This document shows, piece after piece, positions 46,848 through 58,582 of a stretch of DNA of 64,000 bases; the stretch's first letter is position 1, and each line of letters opens with the position of its first letter. The notes beneath the pieces are model-generated. The model made no database searches. It was not told the DNA's origin and saw nothing but the letters and a program-made list of their open reading frames with translations. The stretch comes from Neocallimastix lanati (nom. inval.) (lineage: Eukaryota; Neocallimastigomycota; Neocallimastigomycetes; Neocallimastigales; Neocallimastigaceae), in assembly GCA_016946835.1 (NCBI GenBank), contig JACVTC010000023.1, positions 682,501 through 746,500 of the forward strand, given 5' to 3'. A program made the position numbers and the translations under genes.

Positions 46848-46904
46848 TTATACATATATAATGATTTATTATATATGAAAAATAATTTATTAAAATTAAC
46901 ACCC

Positions 46905-46995
<91 letters not shown>

Positions 46996-48648
46996 TTTAT
47001 AATTACCTGGAAAATTGGAATATTAGATTTTTAAATATTTTAAATAAGCTTATTTAATATATGAAGAATAATTATATTTATATAATTAAACATATATATT
47101 ACTTCAAAAATAATACAATCAAAACAAAATAAGACATAATTCAAACTATACAAACATTAATATACAAATTAATTCATAAAAATGTAATAATTGACTATCA
47201 TTTAAAATTAATTTATAAAGTTATTTAAAAGTTATTTATTATTTCTTTTCTTTAATTTATACATACATAAACAAGTGTTAATTTTATATATATATGATAA
47301 AAATAATTTAATACTTAGAAATATTAATAATACTAATAAGTAATTAACGAAAAAAAATACTATTATGTTTATTATTATTAAATTATTAGAACTATTAATA
47401 ATAATATTAATAAATATCAATATCGAATATAAAATTAAAATTTTTTTTTTTAATTTTTACTGTGTATTAAAGGAATATGGAACTAAATGTTAATCAGTAC
47501 AATGAGATAAATAAACAACATGTTTTAATTAATTTAATAATATATATTAAGTATATTTTAAATAAATCTTTAATAATTATATTAAAAATTTATTTATTAA
47601 ACATAAAAAATAATAACAATAATATATGTTTGTAATTATATTTATTTTATATTTTAAATTATTAAAAATTGAAAAGTTTTCGTTCTATCTATATATTTAT
47701 TAAATGAATTTAATAAATAAATAAATAAGAATAAAATTAAATCAATGCTATTAATGCATGCATGTGCTATATCTATTTTTTAATTAAAACTATGATTTAA
47801 AAATTTTTAATACTTTAAAAATACAAATTCTATTGTTTGTATTTTTAATTAGAAATGGCTTATTATTGAGTTTTTTTTTTTTTAAAAAAAATTATATAAC
47901 TTTATTTCTATTATTTTGACTATATTAGAAAGGATTTAATATTAATGTAATATTTTTTTTCTTTCTTATTATAAAATTATATAATAAAATAATACTTATT
48001 AATTATATTATAATAAATATCAAAAAAAAAAAAAAAAAAAAAAAGCCTTATGAATAAGTATTTAACGTATAGTGTTCATATATTCATATATATTTGTAAT
48101 TTAATTAATTATTTATATATTTATTTTATTTATTAAACATATTTATTTAAATAGAATTAAAAAAATTGAAATAATAATATATATTACCATTAATAATTGA
48201 TAATAATACTAATAATTAAAATAACATATTAATATTAATTTAAAATATTTATAAATTAAAGTGATAAATCTTAATAAAAAAAAAAATTAAATGAAAAAAA
48301 GTAAAATATAAATTAATTTATGAATTTTTTTTTCTTAATATTAAATATATATTAACTTTTGTGTTTTAATTTATTTTAATTAATTATATATTTAATAATT
48401 ATATATAAATAATTGTCTAGAATATATCTATTATATATTTTATACAGTTTGTCAAATGAAAAATAAAACTTAAAACTTATTTATTAAATTTAAATTAAAT
48501 TTAAATAAATAGTAAAACCAAAACACATGAACCACTATCCAACTATTTTTTTTTTTTTTTTTTTTGGAAAAGCCAATTAAAACTTAATCACCAATTATAT
48601 AGTATATTTCTAAAAGTAAAAAAAGTTAACTTTCCTAAATGAATTTTT
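45771..48648. other. AT-rich desert with trinucleotide repeats
   Basis: No gene found. It contains TTA repeats at 46,529-46,576 and 46,905-46,993, TTTA repeats at about 46,815-46,850, and several A or T runs over 15 bases. Open frames over these repeats (for example poly-Ile) are artefacts. Confidence 0.7.
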
Positions 48649-48666
48649 GGGAAATGCAACACTCCC
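48649..48666 (-). mobile_element. Orphan MULE-type transposon end
   Basis: On the minus strand it reads GGGAGTGTTGCATTTCCC, the same as the ends of the MITE at 54,937 and of the MULE relic at 54,576. It is a right-hand end on the + strand; no matching left end was found upstream within several kb. Confidence 0.45.
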
Positions 48667-48880
48667 TTATTATATATCCAATTTTTAATTATATTAATTC
48701 ATTGAATTTAGTATTAATAAATTATAGTTTCTGTCAAACAAAAAATAATATATATATTATTCATTATAATAGATATTATACTATATGTATTCTTTTTACA
48801 TAAGATTGCTTATGAATATTAATATACATATGAGATTAATTTTTATTAAAAAAAAAGCTTAAACTTTAATAATTATTAAG

Positions 48881-48913
<33 letters not shown>

Positions 48914-49528
48914 ATATCCGAAAAATATTCATTAAAATATAATATTCCAATGTCACAGAAATATATATTTAAATACTTAAATAATAACATGAATTTTTAC
49001 ACAAAAATACTAATAGCAATAATATAAATATATAAATCAATAGTAATTAATAATCATTAATCCTTATTAAACAAAATTTTGATACTATTAATACTATTAT
49101 GAATTTTTTCAATACTTTATAATAATAATAATAATTAATAAATAATGAAAAAGTAATAAATTAAATAACTTTATAGCATATAATAATAAATAATTGAATA
49201 ATAAATAATTAATATTAAATAATTAATAATAAATAATTAATATTAAATAATTAATAATAAATAATAAATAATAAAATAGTTAATAGTAAATAATATATAA
49301 TAAATAATAAGTAACAAATAATTGAATAATTGAATAATAATTAATAATTAATAATAAATAAATATTAAATATTAAATATTAAATATTAAATATAAAAAAT
49401 AAATATAAAAATATATAATAAATGTTTGAATAATAAATAATAATTGATAAGCTAAATTCATTATACATTACAATTACTATTTATAGTGAATTAATATAAT
49501 AAACTTTTAAAACTTTATTCTAACTATA
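48667..49528. other. AT-rich stretch, no gene
   Basis: Low-complexity AT sequence with an A run near 48,883-48,911 and a patch of short TAATAAATAATTAATATTAA repeats at about 49,170-49,440. Nothing coding is seen. Confidence 0.7.
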
Positions 49529-49602
49529 ATTTATTAAATAGATGGTTTTCAAATAAATAAAATAAATAATAATTAATAAATATAAAACATCATTAATTTA
49601 AT
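49529..49602 (+). repeat. ~75-bp direct repeat, left copy
   Basis: Begins ATAATTTATTAAATAGATGG and ends near AAACATCATT. A closely similar copy lies at 53,997-54,072. The two bracket the chromovirus and copia relics. Confidence 0.65.
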
Positions 49603-49640
49603 CTGTTCTACTTCATTGATAACTAACAGACTAAGAGTCT

Positions 49641-49687
<47 letters not shown>
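49641..49687 (+). repeat. Poly-A tract after a short palindrome
   Basis: AGACTAAGAGTCT, which can self-pair, runs straight into about 47 A. The layout recalls the hairpin plus poly-A pieces at 38.4 and 39.4 kb, though the sequence differs. Confidence 0.6.
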
Positions 49688-49689
<2 letters not shown>

Positions 49690-49849
49690 TAAAAAAATAA
49701 AAAAAAAATAAAAATAAAAAAAATAATAAACATATAAACATATAAACATTTAAATAAACAATTTTATTTTAAATAATTCTTTAATTAAATCTAAAATTAT
49801 TCCTTAAAAAAAAATTAATAAATAAATAAATTTTTATTAAATTCTAACA

Positions 49850-51452
49850 GATAAGGAATCAGATGCTTTTAACAAATATATTAATGAAATGCTAATAAAA
49901 GGTTTTATTAGAAAACCCAAGTCGCCTACTGGGGCTCCAACATTTTTCGTACTGAAAAAGAATGGTGAACTTAGACATGTAATAGATTATCGTCGTTTAA
50001 ATGAAATAATTTATCAATATTCTTTTCCTCTTCCTTTAATCAATTATACTCCCGAACAAATTCGTAAGGGCAAAATATTTTCATAAAAAAAGATCTTCGG
50101 TCGGCTTTTAATCTCGTCAGAATTAAAGAAGGCTATGAATATAAGACAATTTATTTGTAAATACGGACATTTGAGTACTTAGTAATGCCATTCGGTCTCA
50201 AAAATGCACCTGCTGTCTTTCAACACTTTATTGATGAGGTCTTCGAAGATATTATAGGCCAATTCGTATTCTGTTATATTGATGATATAATTATTTTTCC
50301 CGATCTTGACTCTCACTATGAACATCTTGCTGAAATTCTTGGCTGGCTTATACGCAAAACTTGATAATTGTGAATTTTGTGTCTCTTTTCTAGATTTTCT
50401 TGACCATAAGATTTCCGCAGATGGCATTCTTATGGATCCAAAAAAAAAAAAAAAAAAGATTTCTGCTATTTTAGAGCTTCTTCCAACATTAAACAACTTC
50501 AATCCTTTTTAGGCCAAGCTAATTATTACCGACGCTTTATCCCTAGATTCACCAATTTAGCTCATCCACTCAATATCCTTTAAGAAAAAATGCAAAGTTC
50601 ATATGATCTACTGAAACCCAAAAATCTTTTGATGAAATTAAATCAAAATTTTCTTCCTCTCCAGACATAAAAAAACCCTTTATGGTTGAAACGGATAGTA
50701 GTAATTTTCCTTTCTCAAACCTCTTTAAAAGACAATAAGGTTCATCCAGTCGCCTTTTATTCAAGATCCCTTAATCAAGCCAAAAAAAATTATCCCGTTT
50801 ATGACTCAAAGAACTTTTGGCCATGGTTTCAACTTTAGAAAATTGGAGGCATCTACTAAAAGGTACCGACAAATTTCTACTATTTTTTCAGACCATCGTA
50901 ATCTACTTTACTAAAAGAAACCAGGAAAAAATGATACAAAGACCTGTTCATTGGTCACTTTTCTTATCATAATTTTTAGCTTTAAAATAGTTTATCATGC
51001 TGGATCATCAAACGGAAAACCAGACGCCCTTTCAAGAAGACGCCATCATCCAATCTTGATACTAAAAACTATGTTCGTTCGTGTGAAATTTGTGGCTGTT
51101 CAAAAATCGTCAGACACAAACCTTACGGATTTCTCAATCCTCTCGATATTCCAGTATCATATAAGCTAGAACTACCAAAAAAAAAAAATTCAGAATTCAT
51201 CCTGTTATTCATGTCTCAGAATTGGAACCGTATTATGAGGACAATTATGGATGAAATCAGAAACCACCACTAATTATTGTAAATGACGAAGAAGAGTACG
51301 AAATATAAAAAAATTTAGATAAATGTACTCGTTATGGGAAAACACAATATTTAATTATATGGAAAGAATATACCTTTTCTGAAGCATCTAAGAAACCAGA
51401 AGAATACCTTGATTTCCCTAAACTCTTAGAAGAATTTAACAAAAAAAAATAA
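49850..51452 (+). mobile_element. Chromovirus (Ty3) pol relic with chromodomain
   Basis: A heavily decayed Ty3-type fragment. It has reverse transcriptase (GELRHVIDYRRLNEI, MPFGLKNAPAVFQ, CYIDDIIIF), RNase H signatures (VYHAGSSNGKPDALSRR at its end) and, further on, a C-terminal part with HVSELEPYYEDN and a chromodomain-like YLIIWKEYTFSEAS. The LTRs and most of integrase are not visible. Broken, with many breaks. It belongs to a different, older lineage from E1/E3/E4, which lack a chromodomain. A poly-A run lies inside it. Confidence 0.85.
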
Positions 51453-51566
51453 CAAAATAAATTAAACTGGAAAATGAATCTTAAATAATTAATTAAAAAT
51501 AATATATTATTATTTTAGAGAGTCTATATTATATTTTTATATTATACTCAAATTTAAAATAAAAAA

Positions 51567-51600
<34 letters not shown>

Positions 51601-52690
51601 TATTATTATTATTATTATTATTATCTTAGGTAGTTAATATTTATATCAAATTAAATCTATATCATGTAATTTTATTAATATCATGTAATTATTATTAACC
51701 TCATATAATAATTACTAATCCTTTGTTAATGTAATTTATTTATTTCATGTATTCTTATTAACCTCATATAATAAGTACTAATCCTTTGTTAATGTAATTT
51801 ATTTTTATAATGTATTCTTATTATTATTATATAGTAGATAAAGATATTCACTCATTTGAAAATTATTCTATTTTAAATTTTTATCTTTATTTATATTATA
51901 TTTTTATTTCTAGTTTATTCTTGCTTTACCTTAGGATTCGCCTAGTATCTGAATCCTGGATGTAGCAAAACTTACTGTCATCAAGATGTTTGGTATAGTC
52001 TAGTGGTTGGTCGCCATTATCACACCTCTTTTCATCCTATAATAACTTTTTAGTTCTAATAACTAGTTTATTGTTGAAATAGCTCGGTTAAATATATAAA
52101 CCGAATGAAACTAAAATATTCTATTTTAATAATTATTTTTATCATTTTTTCTAAAAGATTCTTTTTCTGGAAAGAAATTTCGATTTCAAGAACTTTTATC
52201 AATTTTTCAAAAAAATATAATTAAGAGTAAATTTCTCTAATAAAATTTTTTTTTTCTTCGTACTATTATTAATTAGCTAATAAGTAATTTGAAATATTAA
52301 AATAACTAATTAATAAAAAAAATAATAATAAAAATTTATATAAATTAATAAAACAAATTACTTATTCCTCTTGTAAACCTGTTGGATGTAAAACGTTACA
52401 ATAATCAAAAAAATAAATAATGATCATAAAACAAAAAATAATGAATAATAAATAATAATCATAAAACCAAATAATACTGATAAAATAAATAATAATCATA
52501 AAACAAATAATAATCATAAAATAAATAATAATCATAAAATAAATAATAATCATAAAATAAGTAATTTAAATAATATTAGTAAAACAGAATTCAATAACAG
52601 TAATAATAAATTAAATAATTTAAAAAATAATAAAAAAGTTAATAGAAAGAATAATGAGAGCAATAAAAATAATGAAGTAGAACAAAATAA
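51453..52690. other. AT-rich stretch with a GC-richer patch
   Basis: It holds an A run and TA/TTA repeats (51,558-51,625), two ~77-bp direct repeats (TCATGTAATT/TCATATAATA blocks, 51,660-51,830), a hairpin AGGATTC-GAATCCT (51,932-51,956), and a tRNA-like A-box phrase (TAGTCTAGTGGTTGG, 51,996-52,010). At 52,400-52,560 there is a tandem AATAATCATAAAA repeat. No gene. Confidence 0.6.
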
Positions 52691-54010
52691 AAGCAAAAAT
52701 AATAGATTTAAACAAAAATATAAATGAAAATACTAATAAAAATATTAACACAACTGTTAATACCAAAAACCTAACCTTAATACCAAAAATCTATCAAGAA
52801 GCAATCAGTTCTAATGAATCAGATGACTGGAAAGAAGCTATTAATAAAGATATAGATGATATGTACAAAAATAATGTAATCTAAATTATAAATGATTTAC
52901 CTGAAAATGCTAACTTAATAGAAACCAAATGGATATTTACTACTAAAGAAAACAATATAAAAAAAAAAGCTAAATTAGTAGCTAAAGGTTTTCAGCTAAT
53001 TAAAGATACTAACAACAATAATACTTACTCTCCTACAGTGCAGTCGGACAGCCTAAGAATTGCCGTAGCTCTTACTACTTCTAAAGGATAGAGATTACAC
53101 CAGATGGATAAAAAATTGGCCATTTTAAATGCTAAATTAAAAGAAAAGTTATATACAAAAATCCCAATGAGTGAAAAAAATTATAATAAAGAAAAATATT
53201 GGTTACTAAAAAAAAGGCCTTATATGGCCTGAAATAAGCTGGAAGAGCTTGATTCAAAGAAATTTCAAATTTTTTTAATAAATATTGGTTTAAAACAATA
53301 TACTACTGATAAATGTATTTTTGAATTCTATAAGAACAATGAATTAATAGGATTAATTATCTTATAGGTAGATGACATTTTGATTACAGAAACAAATGAA
53401 ATTATTACTTATATTAAAAACAAATTAAAAATAAATATAACATCTCTCTTGATAAAGATGCTAGTAAAAATCGTAGGTATAAACATAATTAAAACAAAAT
53501 TAGGTTTTAAAATAAATCAAATTGATTACATTGAAAAATTAATATCTAATTATATAAAATGAGTAAAAGGAAAACAGTTAATTAGTCCTGTAAATTTATT
53601 TCTGAAAAAGAAAGACAAAACTCAAAAAAAGGTTGATGAAACTAAATACAAATCCTTAATTGGTGTATTATATTATATATCCACAGAAAACAAGACGTGA
53701 CATAGTATTTGCCGTCAATCAAACCGCTAGATATTCGGAAAACCCTACAGAAATAAATTACTAATGCAGCCTCTATTAATATTACAATATTTAAAGTCAA
53801 CAATTAATAAATCAATACATTATTCGAAAAAAAAAATAATACAAATATAGCATTTTACTCTGATGCAGATTTTGCTAATGTTGAATTATCTAGAAAGTCA
53901 ACAACTAATTATATAATTACTTATGGAATTGCCCCTATTTCATGGAAATCACAATAGCAAAGAAATATTGCTCACTCATCAGCTGAATTCGTATATATAA
54001 TTTATTAAAT
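52690..54010 (+). mobile_element. Ty1/copia pol relic
   Basis: Decayed Pseudoviridae-type reverse transcriptase and RNase H. Signs are SDDWKEAINKDIDDMYKN, ETKWIFTTKEN, KAKLVAKGF, YSPTVQSDSLRI, VDDILIT (the catalytic pair), YKSLIGVLYYIS and, near the end, STTNYIITYGIAPISWKSQ. Domain order is normal. Gag, protease, integrase and LTRs are not recognisable. Broken, with many breaks, and old. Confidence 0.85.
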
Positions 54011-54072
54011 AGATGATTCTCAAATAACTAAAATAAATAATAATTAATTAATAAATATAAAATATCATTAAT
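53997..54072 (+). repeat. ~75-bp direct repeat, right copy
   Basis: TATAATTTATTAAATAGATG and onward, matching 49,529-49,602 with a few changes. It starts within the last remains of the copia relic. Confidence 0.65.
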
Positions 54073-54189
54073 AATAAATAAAAAATAATAAATAATAAAT
54101 AATAAATAATATATAATATATTATATATTATATAATATAAATAAATAATATTTATAATAAACATATAATAAATAATAAATAAATAATAA

Positions 54190-54570
54190 ATAACTTTTTT
54201 TTTTACTTCAAATAAAGCTTGGACCACCTTAAGACATGGAAATATTAAGGTAGTCATAACATCTCTGTATGCTTTCGTATAGGCAGATATTGTTCCTGTT
54301 GGATAGTTTTACTGAATGCTCAGCATTGGCGATCTGATATGCATAGTATTACTGAGAATTTTCTAGTAAGCTTTCTTCTCCACTTTATGAAATGAGAACT
54401 AGTATGTATCTCATTGGGTTAGGTTATGGTGGTCTTGCTTCAAAGGGAAATCAGAAAGACTGCGATTTAGTAAGCATGGATACATGATATGTCCTCAGCT
54501 AGTAATTTCCACCTAAATATATTGAATGACAGTATCTCCTCTATATTACTTTTTAGAACAATAATATATA
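54190..54570. other. GC-richer unidentified relic
   Basis: About 380 bp of clearly more complex sequence (from AAGCTTGGACCACC to TTTCCACCTAAATATATTG) with no long frame in either direction. I compared it by memory with spliceosomal RNAs and saw no match. It may be a transposon end or an old gene fragment. Confidence 0.4.
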
Positions 54571-54575
54571 TGGGG

Positions 54576-54900
54576 AGTGTTGCATTTCGTAATGTGGCTT
54601 TATATATAAGATACGTATTGAAATAATTTATGCAACCGTGATTTAAAAAGTATTAAATAAAAAAATATTTCAATATTTTTTGTTAAAATAGCAATAATAA
54701 TAATTAATATTAAAGATATATTTTAATATTATTTATTAAAATAATAACAAAATAATATTTAATAATATCTAATTTTAAAGATATAAATAAATTATATTTT
54801 TTATTTATAATAATTTGTTCTTTTTCTCTATTTGTTTCCCTTTTTTCAATTTATAGAATTTTTTCCATTTTTTGATGGTTAAAATTAAAATATATTAAAA
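54576..54900 (-). mobile_element. MULE relic 1 (left end plus start of a transposase gene)
   Basis: Begins GGGGAGTGTTGCATTTCG then TAATGTGGCTTTATATA, matching the left end of MULE1 (GCGTTTCGGAATGTGGCTTT). At about 54,805-54,880 the minus strand resembles the first 20-odd codons of the MULE1 transposase gene, including the FLYWCH approach. Most of the gene is missing, so this is an internally deleted, dead copy. The right end was not found; a MITE follows directly. Confidence 0.6.
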
Positions 54901-54936
54901 TTTTTATAATATATTATTTATTTATGTAATTTATAT

Positions 54937-55189
54937 GGGAGAGTTGCATTTCCCCAAATTGCATTTCGCTAGGTTGCATTTCGCCAAACGGAGTAGTATT
55001 AAAAAGTTGCATTTCGACAAGTGGAGTATTGATATAAATAAATGAATAAATAAACATTAATTCAAAATAATTTTTTTAAAAATTGTTTTTATTCAATATT
55101 AATAATATTTAGTTTTATTTATTTATTTATTTATTTATTTAATAATTTTCAACTTGGCGAATTTCAATTTGGCGAAATGCCCCACTCCC
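54937..55189. mobile_element. MITE with MULE-like ends
   Basis: 253 bp between inverted ends: GGGAGAGTTGCATTTCCCCA on the left and GGGAGTGGGGCATTTCGCCA read inward from the right; over 25 positions 21 match. Flanks are ATTTATAT and ATGTATAT, an 8-bp duplication with one mismatch. Copies of GCATTTCG plus a variable tail recur inside near each end (four on the left, two or three on the right), resembling an array of transposase binding sites. Non-coding. Confidence 0.75.
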
Positions 55190-55312
55190 ATGTATATTTT
55201 TACTATTTATTTTATTTATTGTTTATTCATTTAATTCTTGTTTTTTTTTTTTAAATGGCAATTATAAATAATGCGTTTATTAGAAAATTTTTTTGAGGTT
55301 TATAATTTTTAA

Positions 55313-55512
<200 letters not shown>

Positions 55513-55689
55513 AATGAGGGGCGTTTGGGTTAAATTACGAATTAAATTTTTATTTATAGGGTATTCATTGAATCTTAGTGCATTTCACAATCATGCATTT
55601 CACAATGTGTCATATTTTCATATGTGGCTAGTATTTTTAATAATTAAATAAATAATTTAATAAATAATAAATATTCTCTTTTTTTTTTT

Positions 55690-56246
55690 TTTTTTTTATC
55701 TAGCTTTTCCACTGGAAATTGCCTGTAAAGAATTGGAAAATTTACAGAAATAAATCTTTACCTTTTCTAGATGATCTCTCTTTGAAATGATAATTGAATA
55801 AAAATCCTTGGATGTTTCTTTAGACTCAGAAAAGGATTATGATAATAATATTTATTACTTTATATTGAGTGCTCTTCTTGGTGGCCGTTCAATATATGAA
55901 AAAATTAAACTTAATGATGAGGAACAAAGACAATTAGTTGACAATATTTTTAAACAAAGTTCAACTTCGTCGACTATTCCGTATTATGTGGGGATTGCGG
56001 AGTTTCTAACAAACGTAATACCATTAATTTGTCAATCCTTTAAATTGATGATGAAATGGTATTCCGTTGAATCTACCGTTGGTAAGAGAGTCGACATCGA
56101 AATGATAAGGCATGGAATTTTCACCTCCTGATACAGATTCGTTTGATAACACTAATACTGAAATTATTACTCGCAACAATGAATGTGGTGTTATCATCGA
56201 TGAATGTAAAATGTTAGAAACTAATGCTTCTAACGCAATTTTATAA
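55690..56246 (+). pseudogene. Family X relic, copy 2
   Basis: Plus-strand coding remains: AFPLEIACKELENLQK, then SLDVSLDSEKDYDNNIYYF, SALLGGRSIYEKIKLNDEEQ and IPYYVGIAEFLTNVIPLICQ, then in another frame SPPDTDSFDNTNTEIITRNN, ending ASNAIL and a stop at about 56,245. It matches the relic at 38.7-39.3 kb through the LLGG..., EQ..L and IPYxVGxAEFL blocks. It begins after a T run and ATCTAG, which looks like an intron acceptor. One open stretch of 107 codons survives (55,808-56,131). Function is unknown; no signal peptide or known domain is visible. Confidence 0.55.
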
Positions 56247-56559
56247 TTATATAATATTTAATATTTTATTTCATGTACTTTATTTTTTTTATTTAAATCA
56301 TGTAATTTTATTATTATTATAAACTAAATAACGTTTTCACTAAGTCTATAAAAAAATAAATAAATTATATTAAATAAAATTAAATAAATAATTAATAAAT
56401 TATAAATAATTAAAGTAAGTTAATAAATAATAAAAAATTAAAATTAAATACATTTTATTTTTAACCATTAAAAAAAGGAAAAAAGTCCAAAAATTAAAAA
56501 ATAAGTGAAGTAAATTAAAGAAAAGAACAAATTATTATAAATAAAAAGAATAAATATAA

Positions 56560-57625
56560 TTTTTCAAAAACAAAGGATAATTCAAAAGTATATATATGTA
56601 CTGAATATAAATCATTATATAAATGTATATCTTTCACTATTTTAAACGATAAAAAGGAGATCCTAATATATGAAAGTTAGCATATTTATCTCGAAAAAGA
56701 ATTTAATGTATTTATATCAATAGCGAAACATAAATTTAAAAAAAAAAATTAGAAAAAGTTCAGCTCATTTAATATTCCATGTAGCACTAAAATTTAATTA
56801 TCAAATTTTCATTACAAGAACTTATATTAAAGAATTGAATTATTTTACACTACTTCTTTTTCTATATTAAAAAAAAAATAAAGAACAAACAACTAATGAA
56901 AAATTATTAGAAATATTAGGGTTAGATTTTAACCTAAAAAACACTCCAGTAAATATCATAATATTTTAAATTCCCAAAAAAATTTTCATTGCCATTTTGA
57001 AATAAGAATATCTAATACTGTGAAAAAAGTTTTTCCTAATATAAATATTAAATATTTTGCTTTTTACTATAAAAGTGAATTTAGAAAAAAATAAAAATAA
57101 AATATATTTTAATGAAGTAAAAAATAATAAAAATTTATATATTTATTATAAGTATATTTCGAACTTTCCTTTTATAAGCCCTAAGTAGATAAAATTAAAT
57201 ATGAATGACATGAACATAATTTTTTCCAATTTTTTTGGAATTTTTAGATTATTTTGAAAATTTTATTTGAAAAGCAATAAAATCAAATATTGGAATTACT
57301 ATAATAATATCGAATATATAACCCCTAACCCCTTCAGAGTCATATAATAATTACTTAAAGAATTTATTTTTAGAAAACCAACTTTTTATAAATTAATATT
57401 TACGTTACAAGAGGAAGGATCCTTATCTTATAATGATTACAATAGGAGAACAGGAAGTGTTTTTAAAGAAAAGCGTAGAAGACTAGGAAGAACTGATGAA
57501 ATCAATGCTTTAATTAAATATTACAAAAAAAAAAAAAAAAAAAAAAAAAAGGAAATTTTATTAGAAAAAAAAGAAAGTAATAAAAATGAGTTCGTTGAAT
57601 TATGGTTAAAATGTTTTAAATATTA
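56560..57625 (+). pseudogene. MULE relic 2: decayed FLYWCH/MULE transposase
   Basis: Plus-strand remains resemble the whole MULE1 transposase. The start has a FLYWCH-like part (NFSKTKD, VYICTEYKSLYKC, FTILNDKKE). The middle has IFHCHFE-like and FPNINIKYFAFYYK text, corresponding to the second catalytic Asp and CFWH region, with the Cys and His altered. The end keeps RTGSVFKEKRRRLGRTDEI and, after an A-run insertion, FVELWLKCFKY. Numerous stops and frame changes; dead and old. A MULE-type subterminal motif (GCATTTCACAATGTGTCAT) lies upstream at about 55,596-55,614. Confidence 0.7.
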
Positions 57626-57908
57626 AAATTATTAATTAAGAATGACGAGATATGATTAAATAAAATTACTGTTATACAAATTTAAAATACATTACACTTT
57701 AATATTTTTAAAGTAGCCTAATTCAATAATGAATAATCAGTTGATTGAATTATTTTTAAAAAAGATATAAGCAAATCTTTAAAATTAAATATTATGAAAT
57801 ATTTTATTATTATTTTAATAAAAAATATTACAATATATTTTTAAAAATTAAATATTATTGAATATCATTTTAACAAAAAATATTATAATATATCTTTAAA
57901 AATTAAAT

Positions 57909-58582
57909 ATTATTTGTATTTTTTTATATTAATTAATCTATATATGAATAAAATAATTTATAATCATCAACCTTCAATTTAATATGTTTATCGACATATT
58001 AAAAAATCAACAATTTTATATTAAATAAAAAAAAAAAAATAATAAAATAACAAAAATAAAAATAAAAAAAAAAAAATAATAAAATAACAAAAATAAAAAT
58101 ATGTTTATCGTTATATTAAAAAATCAACAATTTTATATTAAATAAAAAAGAAAAAATAATAAAATAACAAAAATAAAAATATGTTTATCGACATATTAAA
58201 AAATCAACAATTTTATATTAAATAAAAAAGAAAAAATAATAAAATAACAAAAATAAAAAAATATAATTAGATAAAATAATATTTAATAATATTTAATTTT
58301 TAAAGATATATTTTAATATTTTTTGTTATAATAATATTTTTATTATTTTATCTAATATTTTTTGTTAAAATAATATTTTTATTATTTTATTTAATATTTT
58401 TTGTTAAAATAATATTTTTATTATTTTATTTAATATTTCTTGCTAAAATAATATTTTTATTATTTATTTAATATTTTTTGTTATTATTAAATAATATTTA
58501 ATAATAACAAAAAATAGAAGGTTGATGATTATAAATTATTTTATTCATATATAGATTAATTAATATAAAAAAATACAAATAA
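57909..58582. repeat. Perfect 66-bp inverted repeat enclosing tandem repeats
   Basis: 57,909-57,974 and 58,517-58,582 are exact reverse complements (66 of 66 by eye), starting TTATTTGTATTTTTTTATAT. The ~540-bp centre contains about three copies of an ATATGTTTATCGACATATTA unit followed by AT-rich text (57,980-58,262), and about four copies of a 39-bp TTTTTGTTAAAATAATATTT unit (58,320-58,480). No target duplication is obvious. Confidence 0.85.

Noticed and set aside
46791-47057. 88-codon frame with poly-Ile
   Set aside because: Product of the TTA repeat; low complexity only.
51957-52040. Full tRNA gene
   Set aside because: The A-box phrase is good and GGATG/CATCC could pair, but the D arm is misplaced for that stem and there is no B box or anticodon arm.
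54190-54570. Spliceosomal or other structured RNA
   Set aside because: It is GC-richer than its surroundings, but no recognisable U1, U2, U4, U5 or U6 sequence was seen; left as an unidentified relic.
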